Counted from the stretch's first letter, positions 28,113 through 36,215 are shown. The stretch is 64,000 bases of DNA from Comamonas sp. SCN 67-35 (GCA_001725255.1 MEFV01000012.1:1-64000); one strand, 5' to 3'. The notes: generated from the letters alone by a model not told the origin. Made by a program: numbers and translations.

Positions 28113-28403
28113 ATGCTTCTGGTCCTCATCGCCTGGCTGTACGTCACCCTGCTCATGGGCCTGGTGGAAGCCACTGCGCCCCATGGCACGGTCTTCGGCG
28201 GCCTGACCACCTTCCTGTTCTACGGCGTGCTGCCCGCGGCCCTGGTCGGCTACATCCTTGCCACGCCCGCACGCAAGCGGGCGCGGCGCGCGCGCCAGGA
28301 AGCCGAGCGCGGCGCGGCCTCAGGGGCCGAGCCAGACGCAGGCGGCCATGCGCCCACTGCTGCCGAGGCGGATGGCGTCGCGCCGGTGCGAAAAGAACCG
28401 TGA
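28113..28403 (+). CDS. Small two-helix membrane protein of unknown function
   Basis: 96 residues. Two hydrophobic segments (about residues 2-20 and 30-50) are followed by a basic stretch (ATPARKRARRARQEAE) and a low-complexity tail. No named family is recognised. Its last 84 bases overlap the convergent pgeF gene, which occupies the opposite strand. It is divergent from phaC; any link to PHB is speculative. Confidence 0.6.
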   Translation: MLLVLIAWLYVTLLMGLVEATAPHGTVFGGLTTFLFYGVLPAALVGYILATPARKRARRARQEAERGAASGAEPDAGGHAPTAAEADGVAPVRKEP

Positions 28404-29105
28404 GGGATTGCCGACGGTGCACCAGGGCGGCGAGCCATCGTTGCCGTGCACCTGCGTGACGCCCGAGCGGGTCAGGCGCTGGCGCGCCAGCGCCGCCAGA
28501 TCGGCCAGGTACTTGCCGGGCGCCGGGCCGGGCGCGAAGCAGCGCGCGGCATCGGCATCGTGCGCGCAGAAGGCCGCGCGCACCTCGGCGCCCACTTCGA
28601 ATGCCTGCGGGCCAATGCAGGGGCCGAGCCACGCCAGAATCTCGTACCCGGGAGCACCTGCCCGCGCAAGGGTCTGCTCGAGCACACCCGCCGCAAGCCC
28701 GCGCCAGCCCGCATGCGCCGCGGCCACCCAGGTGCCCGAGCGGTGGGCGAAGAGCACCGGCAGGCAATCGGCCACGAGGATGGTGCAGGCGATGCCTGGC
28801 ATGCGCGTGTCGGCCGCGTCACAGGCCATGCCGTCGGCGCTGCCCGCCTCCAGCGTCACCGCGCGCACGCCATGCACCTGGTTCAGATAGACGGGCCTGG
28901 CGGGCGCGCCCGGCCGAGCCAACACCCGCTGCAGCACCTGGCGGTTGGCCTGCACCGCCCGCGCATCGTCTCCGACGTGATCGCCGAGGTTGAGGCTGTC
29001 CCAGGGCGCGGCGCTCACGCCGCCCGCGCGTGTCGTGCACAGCGCATGCACGCGCTCGGGCGCGGGCCAGTCGGGGATGATCCAGTCATCGATCTTCGCA
29101 GGCAT
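28320..29105 (-). CDS. pgeF: Laccase-domain peptidoglycan editing factor PgeF (YfiH)
   Basis: 261 residues from ATG 29105 (MPAKIDDWIIPDWPAPERVH). The DUF152 family motifs are present: LNLGDHVGDD, LNQVHGVRAV, ADCLPVLFAH, AAHAGWRGLAAGVLE and LGPCIGPQAFEVG. The H/C/H residues form the metal site. YfiH homologues act as amidases that correct peptidoglycan precursors carrying wrong residues. The 3' end overlaps the convergent small membrane-protein gene by 84 bp, so one of the two reading ends may have been extended by stop loss. Confidence 0.9.
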   Translation of the reverse strand: MPAKIDDWIIPDWPAPERVHALCTTRAGGVSAAPWDSLNLGDHVGDDARAVQANRQVLQRVLARPGAPARPVYLNQVHGVRAVTLEAGSADGMACDAADTRMPGIACTILVADCLPVLFAHRSGTWVAAAHAGWRGLAAGVLEQTLARAGAPGYEILAWLGPCIGPQAFEVGAEVRAAFCAHDADAARCFAPGPAPGKYLADLAALARQRLTRSGVTQVHGNDGSPPWCTVGNPSRFFSHRRDAIRLGSSGRMAACVWLGP

Positions 29106-29175
29106 GGGCGCAGCATAAGACAACGCGTGGCACACTTTGCGGTTGCGCCATCCGGTTCAACATTCACCCAAAGCC

Positions 29176-29871
29176 ATGAATTACGTCATCACCCCGCCCG
29201 AGCAGGCCAGCGTGGCCGTCACCGGCACCGAACAGCGCTTTCCCGTGCACCGCATCTACTGCGTCGGGCGCAACTACGCCGACCATGCGCGCGAAATGGG
29301 TTCGAGCGGACGCGAGGCGCCGTTCTTCTTCACCAAGCCGGCGGACGCGGTGCTCAGCGCCGTGGCCGACCAGGTGATCACCATGCCCTACCCCACGCTC
29401 ACGGGCGACCTGCACCACGAAATCGAGCTGGTCGCGGCCATCGGCAAGGGTGGGAGCGACATCGCCGTGGCCGACGCGCCGGGGCACATCTGGGGCTATG
29501 CCGTAGGGCTGGACATGACGCGGCGCGACCTGCAGGCCGACGCCAAGAAGCTCGGACGCCCCTGGTGCATCGCCAAGGGGTTCGACGCCAGCGCGCCGAT
29601 CGCACCCATCACGCCGGTGGCGCAGGCCGGCGACATCGCCCACGCCGAGATCTGGCTCAAGGTCAACGGCGAGGCGCGTCAGAGCGGGCGCATCGAGCAG
29701 ATGATCTGGAACCTGGCCGAGGTCGTCAGTCACCTCAGCCGCGCCTGGCAGCTCGCGCCCGGAGACCTGATCTACACCGGGACGCCCGCCGGTGTCGGCG
29801 CGGTGCAGCGCGGTGACGTGCTCGAAGGGGGCATCACGGGTCTCACGCCGCTGCACGTGCGCGTGGCCTGA
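29176..29871 (+). CDS. Fumarylacetoacetate hydrolase-family protein
   Basis: 231 residues from ATG 29176. FAH-fold landmarks are RIYCVGRNYADHAREMG, FFFTKPADAV, the metal ligands in LHHEIELVAAIGK and WGYAVGLDMTRRDLQ, and DLIYTGTPAGVGAV near the C-terminus. The size and motifs resemble fumarylpyruvate hydrolases and 2-hydroxyhepta-2,4-diene-dioate isomerase-like proteins that cleave C-C bonds in diketo acids. The substrate is not set by the neighbours. Confidence 0.88.
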   Translation: MNYVITPPEQASVAVTGTEQRFPVHRIYCVGRNYADHAREMGSSGREAPFFFTKPADAVLSAVADQVITMPYPTLTGDLHHEIELVAAIGKGGSDIAVADAPGHIWGYAVGLDMTRRDLQADAKKLGRPWCIAKGFDASAPIAPITPVAQAGDIAHAEIWLKVNGEARQSGRIEQMIWNLAEVVSHLSRAWQLAPGDLIYTGTPAGVGAVQRGDVLEGGITGLTPLHVRVA

Positions 29872-29885
29872 CAGCTCATCTTCCG

Positions 29886-29937
29886 ATAGCTGCTTGCGAC
29901 CACCCGGCAAGCGTTTGAAGGCTATTTGATTCAAATT
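29886..29937 (+). repeat. Dispersed hairpin repeat, copy C
   Basis: ATAGCTGCTTGCGACCA, CCCGGCAAGCGTTTGAAGGC, TATTTGATTCAAATTC. It occupies the gap between the FAH-family gene and the NUDIX gene and abuts the ATG of the latter (29939), where no Shine-Dalgarno sequence is seen. Confidence 0.65.
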
Positions 29938-29938
29938 C

Positions 29939-30502
29939 ATGTTTCCCCGCCGTCCCATCCGACACTGCCGCGAATGCGGTGCCCCCGTGGTCTACCGCGT
30001 TCCCGATGACGGCGACACGCATGTGCGCGCCGTCTGCACGCAATGCGCCACCATCCATTACGAAAACCCCTTGATGGTGGTGGGCACCATCCCCGTGCTG
30101 GGCGAGCGCGTGCTGCTGTGCCAGCGCAACATCGAGCCGCGCAAGGGTTTGTGGACCCTGCCGGCTGGTTTCATGGAGCTGAACGAAACCACGGCCGAAG
30201 GCGCCGCGCGCGAGACGGACGAGGAAGCCGGGGCCGAGATCGTGATGGGTCCGCTGTTTTCGATGCTCGACGTGACGCACGTGGGCCAGGTGCATCTGTT
30301 TTACCGCGCCACGCTGCAAAGCGACCGGTTCGCGCCGGGGTTCGAGACCATGCAGGCGCGGCTGTTCACCGAAGACGAAATCCCGTGGGGGCAGCTTGCG
30401 TTCCGCACGGTGAGGAAAACGCTGGAGTACTACTTCGCCGACCGGCGCGCGGGCGCTTTCGGCTTTCACTTCGCAGACATCGTCAAAGACACCGGGAAGT
30501 GA
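29939..30502 (+). CDS. NUDIX hydrolase with N-terminal zinc ribbon
   Basis: 187 residues. A zinc ribbon (HCRECGAPV, then CTQCATIHYENP) precedes the NUDIX domain. The full NUDIX box is GFMELNETTAEGAARETDEEAGAE. It resembles NudC/ADP-ribose pyrophosphatase-like enzymes that hydrolyse nucleotide diphosphates linked to another moiety. The start is MFPRRPIRHC; a dispersed repeat immediately precedes it. It overlaps the following glycosyltransferase by four bases. Confidence 0.87.
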   Translation: MFPRRPIRHCRECGAPVVYRVPDDGDTHVRAVCTQCATIHYENPLMVVGTIPVLGERVLLCQRNIEPRKGLWTLPAGFMELNETTAEGAARETDEEAGAEIVMGPLFSMLDVTHVGQVHLFYRATLQSDRFAPGFETMQARLFTEDEIPWGQLAFRTVRKTLEYYFADRRAGAFGFHFADIVKDTGK

Positions 30503-31977
30503 CCTCTCGGGCCCACCCTCAAGGCGGCGTGCTACCTCGCGCCGCCCTCCAGACGCCGGCGCAATCACCCCTGCTCGCGGCGCTGGCGCTGGCGCTCGTC
30601 TTCGGCGCCGCCTGGCTGGCGCTGCTGGGCGCGACCGCGGTCACGCCACCGCTGGACAACATCGAGCAGACCATCTGGCTGCGTTCGCTGCAATGGGGCT
30701 ACTACAAGCACCCGCCGCTGCCCACGTGGCTGGCGGCGGGCGCGGCGGCGCTGGGCGGGTACGGACCGTGGCCCACCTACGTGCTGGGCGCGACCTGCAC
30801 GCTGGCGGCGCTGCTGATGTTCTGGCAGCTCCTGCGCGAATGCCGCGGCACGGCGTTTGCGCACATGGCGCTGCTCGCAAGCCTGTGCGTGACCTTCTAC
30901 AACGGGAGGCTGTACTACTTCAACCACAACGTCGTGATGATGCCGTGCATCGTCGGCATGGCCTGGACGTGCTGGCGATTGACGCAGCGCCCGCGCCTGG
31001 CCACCTGGGCACTGCTGGGCCTGTGCGCGGGCCTGGGCATGCTGTCCAAATACGAGACGGCCGTGGCCGGTGCCTACGTGCTGCTGTGGTGGCTGCATCT
31101 GCGCGGCTGGCGCCACCCGGTGCACCGCGTCGGGCTGTGGCTGGGCGCCGCCGTGGCGGCGCTGGTCTTCCTGCCGCACGTGCTCTGGCTCTGGCAGCAC
31201 GATTTCGCGCCGCTGCACTACGCCGAGAACACCTCGCTGGGCGTGGGCCTGGGCGGGGCGGCGCGCCTGAGCCACACCCTGCTCTGGCTCGCCGATTGGC
31301 TCTTCAACCGCCCCATCCTGTCGTGGCTGGTGCTGGGCGCCGCGTGGTGGGGCCAGCGCCGAAGCGCACCCCCTGGCGGGCCAGACCCCGGCGACGAATC
31401 GCGGCGCTTTCTGCTGCTCTGGGGCGTGGCGCCCGCGCTGATGATGGCGCTGCTGGGCCTGGCCTTCGGCACCGACCTGCAGTTGCAATGGCTCACCGCC
31501 TTCACGCTCTGGACGGTGGCCGCCGCCATGGCCTGCATGAGGATGGATTGGGCCGCGCCACGTGTCCTGCGTGCGGCCTGGACGGCCTTCCTCATCGTGC
31601 AGATCGCGCTGGCGGCGCAGCTGTGGCTGTCGTCCACGCACGGGCCCGAGCCATGGCGCTCCGAACACTGGCGCAATTTCCCTTCGGACGCGCTCGCGCG
31701 CGGTGTGGCCGGACCGGCGCGCCAGGCGCTGGGCGGGCCGATCGACATCGTCAGCGGCCCCTACAAGGAGGCGGGGGCGCTGGCGCTGCGCCTGCCCGAG
31801 CACCCGCGCGTGCTCATCAACGGCAACCTGTCCATCAGCCCGTGGATCGGGGCCGACGAACTGAAAACCCGGCGCGTGATCACGCTGTTTGCCACCCGCA
31901 CCATCCCCGACGGGGCGCATCCTGCGATCCCGGGCTGGGCCTGGCGCGTTGGGGCCACTTTGACCCACAAGCCATGA
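30499..31977 (+). CDS. GT39/PMT-like membrane glycosyltransferase
   Basis: A GTG at 30499 overlaps the NUDIX stop (GTGA), giving 492 residues. The first luminal loop has the acidic residue expected of lipid-phosphate-sugar transferases (TPPLDNIEQTIW, then YYKHPPLPTWL). About ten transmembrane helices follow, and there is a short C-terminal periplasmic domain. These enzymes take sugars from polyprenyl-phosphate donors and add them to lipid A, hopanoids or proteins. It is the first gene of a GT39-ChbG-GT39 run with four-base overlaps. Confidence 0.82.
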   Translation: MTSRAHPQGGVLPRAALQTPAQSPLLAALALALVFGAAWLALLGATAVTPPLDNIEQTIWLRSLQWGYYKHPPLPTWLAAGAAALGGYGPWPTYVLGATCTLAALLMFWQLLRECRGTAFAHMALLASLCVTFYNGRLYYFNHNVVMMPCIVGMAWTCWRLTQRPRLATWALLGLCAGLGMLSKYETAVAGAYVLLWWLHLRGWRHPVHRVGLWLGAAVAALVFLPHVLWLWQHDFAPLHYAENTSLGVGLGGAARLSHTLLWLADWLFNRPILSWLVLGAAWWGQRRSAPPGGPDPGDESRRFLLLWGVAPALMMALLGLAFGTDLQLQWLTAFTLWTVAAAMACMRMDWAAPRVLRAAWTAFLIVQIALAAQLWLSSTHGPEPWRSEHWRNFPSDALARGVAGPARQALGGPIDIVSGPYKEAGALALRLPEHPRVLINGNLSISPWIGADELKTRRVITLFATRTIPDGAHPAIPGWAWRVGATLTHKP

Positions 31978-32816
31978 ACACACCTCAGGGTCTCAAGCCG
32001 CTCGTGCTCTGCGCAGACGACTATGCGCAGGAGGCGGGCGTCAGCCACGCCATCGTGCAACTGGCGCGCCAGGGGCGGCTGAGCGCGACCAGCGCCATGG
32101 TGCTTTCGCCGCGCTGGCGCCAGGACGCCGCGCCCCTGGCTGAGCTGCGCGAGCGGCTCGACGTGGGTCTGCACCTGGACTGGACCAGCCCCTACGCGCA
32201 GGCCGCGGGCCACGGACTGACGCTGGCACGGGCCATGCGCCGTGCCCTGATGGGCGGCTTTGAACAAAGCGGCGCGCGCACCGTGATCGAGCGCCAGCTC
32301 GACCTCTTCGAGGCGCACTGGCAGGCCGCACCCGACCACGTGGACGGTCACCAGCACGTGCAGCAGTTTGCAGGCATACGCGAGCCCCTGGTGGAGCTGC
32401 TCGCGCGGCGCTACGGCATGAAAAAGCCCTGGCTGCGCCTCTCGCGCGCGCCCCTGGGCCAGCGCGACCTCAAGAGCCGCGTCATCGCCTGGATGGGCGC
32501 CAACGCTCTCGAAAGCGGAGCTTCCTGCGCAGGTCTGGCAAGTGCTACAGCCTTGTCAGGCATCTACGATTTCACCGGCGATCAGGCGGCTTACGCGCGG
32601 CGCATGGCCCGCTGGCTCGGTGCCTCACCCGCGGGCACGGTGCTGATGTGCCACCCCGGCACCGGCGAGGCCGACGCCGCCGCCCCACCCGACCCGATCG
32701 CCGATGCGCGCCCGCGTGAATGGGCCCATCTGGGCAGCGCCACCTTCGCCGACCAACTGGCCGCCGCCGATGCAACGCTGGTGCGCGGCAGCACTCTCTA
32801 CACTGCGCGACCGTGA
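31974..32816 (+). CDS. ChbG/HpnK-like carbohydrate deacetylase (YdjC family)
   Basis: 280 residues. Metal-binding motifs are LCADDYAQEAGVS at the N-terminus, DVGLHLDWT and HVDGHQHVQQF, and VLMCHPG in the C-terminal part. YdjC-fold enzymes deacetylate N-acetylated sugars; HpnK does so on hopanoid-linked glucosamine. Between two GT39 genes it probably trims a lipid-linked amino sugar. It overlaps both neighbours by four bases. Residues about 183-196 (GASCAGLASATALSG) are encoded by a sequence resembling the dispersed hairpin repeat. Confidence 0.85.
   Translation: MNTPQGLKPLVLCADDYAQEAGVSHAIVQLARQGRLSATSAMVLSPRWRQDAAPLAELRERLDVGLHLDWTSPYAQAAGHGLTLARAMRRALMGGFEQSGARTVIERQLDLFEAHWQAAPDHVDGHQHVQQFAGIREPLVELLARRYGMKKPWLRLSRAPLGQRDLKSRVIAWMGANALESGASCAGLASATALSGIYDFTGDQAAYARRMARWLGASPAGTVLMCHPGTGEADAAAPPDPIADARPREWAHLGSATFADQLAAADATLVRGSTLYTARP
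32519..32560 (+). repeat. Repeat-like sequence, copy J (within the chbG-like gene)
   Basis: AGCTTCCTGCGCAGGT, CTGGCAAGTGCTACAGCC, TTG. It keeps the family order AGCT..C..GCGC...CTGGCAAG.GCTA.AGCC and is translated in the forward direction. It is more diverged than the intergenic copies. Confidence 0.35.
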
Positions 32817-34396
32817 CCGAAACACCCACTGCTCCAAGCGCCGAAAACCGCCCGTTCTGGCGCTGGCTGGCCCTGCTGCTGGCGCTGCTGCTGGCGCTGG
32901 CGGCGCTGCGCCCCCTGAGCGTGCCCGACGAGGGGCGTTACGCCGAAATCAGCCGCTGGATGCTGGTCTCGGGCGACTGGCTCGTGCCGCGCCTGGACGG
33001 CCTGCCCTTCTTTCACAAGCCACCGCTGCTGCACTGGCTGCAGGCGTCAAGCATGGCGGTGCTGGGCGTGAGCCCCTGGGCCGCGCGTCTGGTGCCCGCG
33101 GCCGCGGCGCTCCTGATGGTGGTGGGCCTGTACCTGGCCGCACGGCGCATCAGCTCTACCGCCGTGGCGCGCCGGGCGGCGCTGATGCTCGCGGCCAGCG
33201 GCTGTTTTCTCGTGGGCGGGCAGTACGTCAACCACGACATGCTGGTGGCGGCCTTCATCGCCTCGGGCATCTGGTGCTTTGCGCTCGCCTTCCTGCACGG
33301 CCCCAGGCCCCATGCACAGCTTGCACGACTCGGATTCGCCTGTTGCGCGCTCGGGCTGCTCACCAAGGGCTTGATCGGTGTGGTGCTGCCGGGCCTCGTG
33401 CTTTTCGTCTGGATCAGCTGGACGCGCCAATGGCGCAAGGCGCTGCACCTGCCCTGGGTGAGCGGACTGCTGATCTTCGCCGTGCTGGCGCTGCCCTGGT
33501 TCGTGCTGGCGGGCGAGCGCTACCCGGGGCTGTGGAACTATCTCTTCGGCGCACAGCAGTTCGGGCGCTACACCGGCACCACGTTCAACAACCGGCACGG
33601 GGCGTGGTTCTATCCAACGGTGCTCGCGGTGATGCTGCTGCCGTGGATATTTTTCGTTCCGTTTTCGGGCGCCAGGCGCACTGATGAAGCGCGGCCAGCT
33701 CCACATTCAAGAGCCAATGCAGTCCAGCTGCTGTGCTGGATCTGGGTCTGCGCCATCGTGGTCTTTTTCTCGCTGCCGCGCTCCAAACTGACGGGCTACG
33801 TGCTGCCCGTGGTGCCGCCGCTGGCGCTGCTCGCCGCCCTCGGCTGGGAACGCCTGATGGCGGCGCGAGCCAACGGCGAACGCTGGTTCCTGCTGCTGGC
33901 GCTGATCCCCGCAGGTGCGGCCATCGCGCTCACGCTGGTGCCGGGGCGCGACCCCGCGCACCTGAGCGGCGACGTCGCTCAGGCGCTGGCCGCGCGCATG
34001 CAGCCGGGCGAGCCGGTCTATGCCTGTGGCGGCTACCCGTACGACCTGCCCTTCATCGCGCGCCTGACGCAGCCCATCATCGTGGTGCAGGACTGGCCGC
34101 GCCTGCGCAGCGAAGCGGGTGACAACTGGCAGCGCGAGCTGTTCGAGGCGGGCGACTTCGAGCCCGCCGCGGCCGCGCGCATCCTGCAGCAGCCCGCGCA
34201 ACTGGCAACAGCCGCACAGCACAAGGGTGCGTGGCTGCTCACGCCCGAGGACATGCGCGCGCCGCCCGGCTGGAAGGCCGTGAAGCAGGGCGCGCGCTGG
34301 CGCCTCTACGCCTCAGCGGCGGAAGGCCCAGTAGCGGCTCAGGACGAAGGTCTGCGCCGCTGCGACCAGCATGGCGGTGAACAGCGCCAGCCATGA
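32813..34396 (+). CDS. ArnT-like GT39 membrane glycosyltransferase
   Basis: A GTG at 32813 overlaps the preceding stop, giving 527 residues. The luminal motif VPDEGRYAEISRWML matches the catalytic DEGRYAE of ArnT, followed by FFHKPPLLHWLQA. About 11 membrane helices and a C-terminal soluble domain follow. ArnT transfers aminoarabinose from undecaprenyl phosphate to lipid A; the sugar here is unknown. The last 84 bases overlap the convergent gtrA, and the final 26 residues look like out-of-family read-through, consistent with loss of an original stop after RWRLYA. Confidence 0.85.
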   Translation: MTETPTAPSAENRPFWRWLALLLALLLALAALRPLSVPDEGRYAEISRWMLVSGDWLVPRLDGLPFFHKPPLLHWLQASSMAVLGVSPWAARLVPAAAALLMVVGLYLAARRISSTAVARRAALMLAASGCFLVGGQYVNHDMLVAAFIASGIWCFALAFLHGPRPHAQLARLGFACCALGLLTKGLIGVVLPGLVLFVWISWTRQWRKALHLPWVSGLLIFAVLALPWFVLAGERYPGLWNYLFGAQQFGRYTGTTFNNRHGAWFYPTVLAVMLLPWIFFVPFSGARRTDEARPAPHSRANAVQLLCWIWVCAIVVFFSLPRSKLTGYVLPVVPPLALLAALGWERLMAARANGERWFLLLALIPAGAAIALTLVPGRDPAHLSGDVAQALAARMQPGEPVYACGGYPYDLPFIARLTQPIIVVQDWPRLRSEAGDNWQRELFEAGDFEPAAAARILQQPAQLATAAQHKGAWLLTPEDMRAPPGWKAVKQGARWRLYASAAEGPVAAQDEGLRRCDQHGGEQRQP

Positions 34397-34693
34397 GGGC
34401 CAGAGCGCCCCGCGCAGCAACAGGGCAAAGACGGCCTCGTTGACGATGAAGCCCGCGATGGCCGTCGTCGCAAACCGCGCCAGGCTCTGGCCCACGCCCG
34501 TGCCCGCATCCTGAAAGCTCAGGCAGCGATGGCCGAAAAAGCTCACGAAAAAGGCCACGATGAAGCCCACGGCATTGGCCACTTCCGCCAGCATGGCGTG
34601 CTGCGCCAGCCAGAACACCGCCGCGTGCGTGGCCGCCGCGGCCGTGCCGACGACGAGGAACCAGAAACCCTCGCGAGGGCGCACCAGGCTCAT
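34313..34693 (-). CDS. GtrA-family membrane protein
   Basis: 126 residues with four predicted helices (FWFLVVGTAAAATHAAVFWL, AEVANAVGFIVAFFVSFFGH, FATTAIAGFIVNEAVFALLL, WLALFTAMLVAAAQTFVLSR). The conserved FFGHRCLSF and SRYWAF motifs are those of GtrA. GtrA proteins are proposed to flip or present polyprenyl-phosphate-linked sugars made by the partner GT2. It overlaps the GT2 stop by four bases (ATGA). Its 3' end overlaps the convergent ArnT-like gene. Confidence 0.87.
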   Translation of the reverse strand: MSLVRPREGFWFLVVGTAAAATHAAVFWLAQHAMLAEVANAVGFIVAFFVSFFGHRCLSFQDAGTGVGQSLARFATTAIAGFIVNEAVFALLLRGALWPSWLALFTAMLVAAAQTFVLSRYWAFRR

Positions 34694-35667
34694 GACGCGC
34701 GCGTGTCGCCCGCCGACAGCCCCTCGCCGACCTCGTCGGCCACAAGGTAGAGCGGGCGCTGCTTGACCTCGTCGTAGATGCGCGCGACGTATTCGGAGAG
34801 CAGGCCGATCGACATCAGCTGCACGCCGCTCAGAAACATCATGCCGACCACCAGCGTGGCGTAGCCCGGCACGTCGATGCCGTAAAGAAAATAGTCGACG
34901 ATCACCCACAGGCCGTAGCCCATGGCCGAGAACGCGAGCAGCACGCCCAGTAGCCCCAGCAGGCGCAGCGGCACGGCGGTGAAGGCGAACAGGCCCGTGG
35001 TGCCCAGGCTGAGCGCGCCCATCAGGCCGAAATGGCTCTGCCCCGCCGCGCGCGGCAGCGGCTCGTAATCGAGCGCCACGCTGGGAAAGCCGACCCAGGC
35101 GTACAGCCCCTTCATGAAGCGGTGGCGCTCGGGCAGACGGAGCAGCGCATCGACCACGCGCCGGTCCATCCAGCGGAAATCCCCGGCGTTGCGCGGAATG
35201 CGCACGCGCCCGCCCCAGTTCACGATGTCGTAGAACCACGCCACCAGGCGCCGGTGCAGCGCCGACTGGTCCTCGCGCGTGCGCCGCACGGCATAGACCA
35301 CGTCGGCGCCCTGCTGCCAGTGGCGCAGCATGTCGGCGAGCAGCGCCGTGGGGTGCTGGCCATCGGCGTCCATCAGCACCACCACCTCGCCGTGCGCGGC
35401 CGCGATGCCCGCGGAGAGCGCCGCCTCCTTGCCGAAATTGCGCGACAGCTGCACGAAGCGCAAGGCAGGCTCGCGCGTGCACAGATCGCGCATCACCGCC
35501 TCGGTGTCGTCGCTGCTGCCATCGTTGACCACCACCAGCTCCACGCGCGGCGACAGCGCCCGCAGCGCCACCAGGGTGCGCGCCACCACGTCCGGCAACG
35601 ACGCCGCCTCGTTGTACGCCGGCATGACGCAGGAAATGGACGGCACACGGTCCGCTCGTTCGTTCAT
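34690..35667 (-). CDS. Polyprenyl-phosphate glycosyltransferase (GT2, GtrB/DPM-like)
   Basis: 325 residues from ATG 35667. The GT2 catalytic domain has ISCVMPAYNEAASLP, VVVNDGSSDDTE, VVLMDADGQHPTALLADML and the DFRWMDRR region. Two C-terminal membrane helices follow (about residues 230-290). It loads a sugar from a nucleotide donor onto undecaprenyl phosphate at the inner face of the membrane. With GtrA and the two GT39 enzymes opposite, it forms a likely lipid-glycosylation set. A structured intergenic region of 548 bp lies upstream. Confidence 0.9.
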   Translation of the reverse strand: MNERADRVPSISCVMPAYNEAASLPDVVARTLVALRALSPRVELVVVNDGSSDDTEAVMRDLCTREPALRFVQLSRNFGKEAALSAGIAAAHGEVVVLMDADGQHPTALLADMLRHWQQGADVVYAVRRTREDQSALHRRLVAWFYDIVNWGGRVRIPRNAGDFRWMDRRVVDALLRLPERHRFMKGLYAWVGFPSVALDYEPLPRAAGQSHFGLMGALSLGTTGLFAFTAVPLRLLGLLGVLLAFSAMGYGLWVIVDYFLYGIDVPGYATLVVGMMFLSGVQLMSIGLLSEYVARIYDEVKQRPLYLVADEVGEGLSAGDTRAS

Positions 35668-35797
35668 CGATGACCCTGAAATTGACACATCCGCGCAACG
35701 ATACGCGAACCCGCGGCGAATTTTGGCAGACCGCCGGGTCTTGCCTGCAAACCGGGCAGGCAAAACCGCGCCGATTCCCGGCTACAGATTCGGTACT

Positions 35798-35803
35798 TAT
35801 AAT
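35798..35803 (+). promoter_or_regulatory. TATAAT -10 element upstream of the structured RNA/proV
   Basis: A perfect TATAAT. Seventeen bases upstream lies TTCCCG, a poor -35. The expected start at about 35809-35811 coincides with the 5' end of the structured element. Confidence 0.5.
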
Positions 35804-35808
35804 CGACG

Positions 35809-35932
35809 CGTGTTTTACAACCTGCAACGCAGGTCCTTCATGCCATCTTGACGCTGTTCAAGCCCGCATGAAACACGGTTGAGCGCCGCGTCCCACAGAC
35901 ACGAAGCGCTCGCCACGGCCGAAGTTTCGGCC
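35809..35932 (+). ncRNA. Candidate structured RNA or proV leader element
   Basis: Starting where transcription from TATAAT should begin, the sequence can fold into several stems. P1 is CGTGT (35809-35813) with ACACG (35873-35877). P2 is ACCTGC-AAC-GCAGGT (35820-35834). P3 is TTCATGC (35837-35843) with GCATGAA (35866-35872), extended by CTTGA (35847-35851) with TCAAG (35858-35862). P1 to P3 form a three-way junction. Next are GAGCGC (35881-35886) with GCGCTC (35906-35911), and GGCCGAA-GT-TTCGGCC (35917-35932). A T run follows at 35960-35964. I do not recognise it as a known class. It could be the 5' leader of proVWX or a separate small RNA; it is 284 bp from the proV start. The remaining intergenic DNA to 36215 shows no clear gene. 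Confidence 0.4.
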
Positions 35933-36215
35933 TCGATGCTGTGGATGCCCTGCCCGGCCTTTTTCAAGACCAGACAGCTTCCGCGCACAGGCTCTTGCGC
36001 ACCGCCCTTCGCGTGCCATTCGAGCCGCCCGGCCGCCCCGGAAGGCGGTCAACTTCCCCGGCAACGTCCTCCGTGTGCGTCCCATCAAAGGCATGCACTT
36101 TGGGCGATGTCACTGCATCGGGGTTGTGCGATTTTTTTTGCACGCTTCGGCCATCGTGCTCCGCGCGTTTGCGTGACCGCGGGGTGAGTTCAATCCACGA
36201 GAAAGAACCCAACGG

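Noticed and set aside
33680..33740. Possible repeat copy inside the ArnT-like gene
   Set aside because: AGCTCC and AGAGCC blocks occur but not in the order of the repeat family.
35917..35964. Terminator/antiterminator switch upstream of proV
   Set aside because: GGCCG could pair with either TTCGGCC or a distal CGGCC before the T run, but the distal pairing is short and the loop long, so a switch is not supported by eye.
36092..36172. 26-codon ORF (MHFGRCHCIGVV start) before proV
   Set aside because: No Shine-Dalgarno beyond a weak AAAGGC and no conserved feature; kept only as part of the leader.
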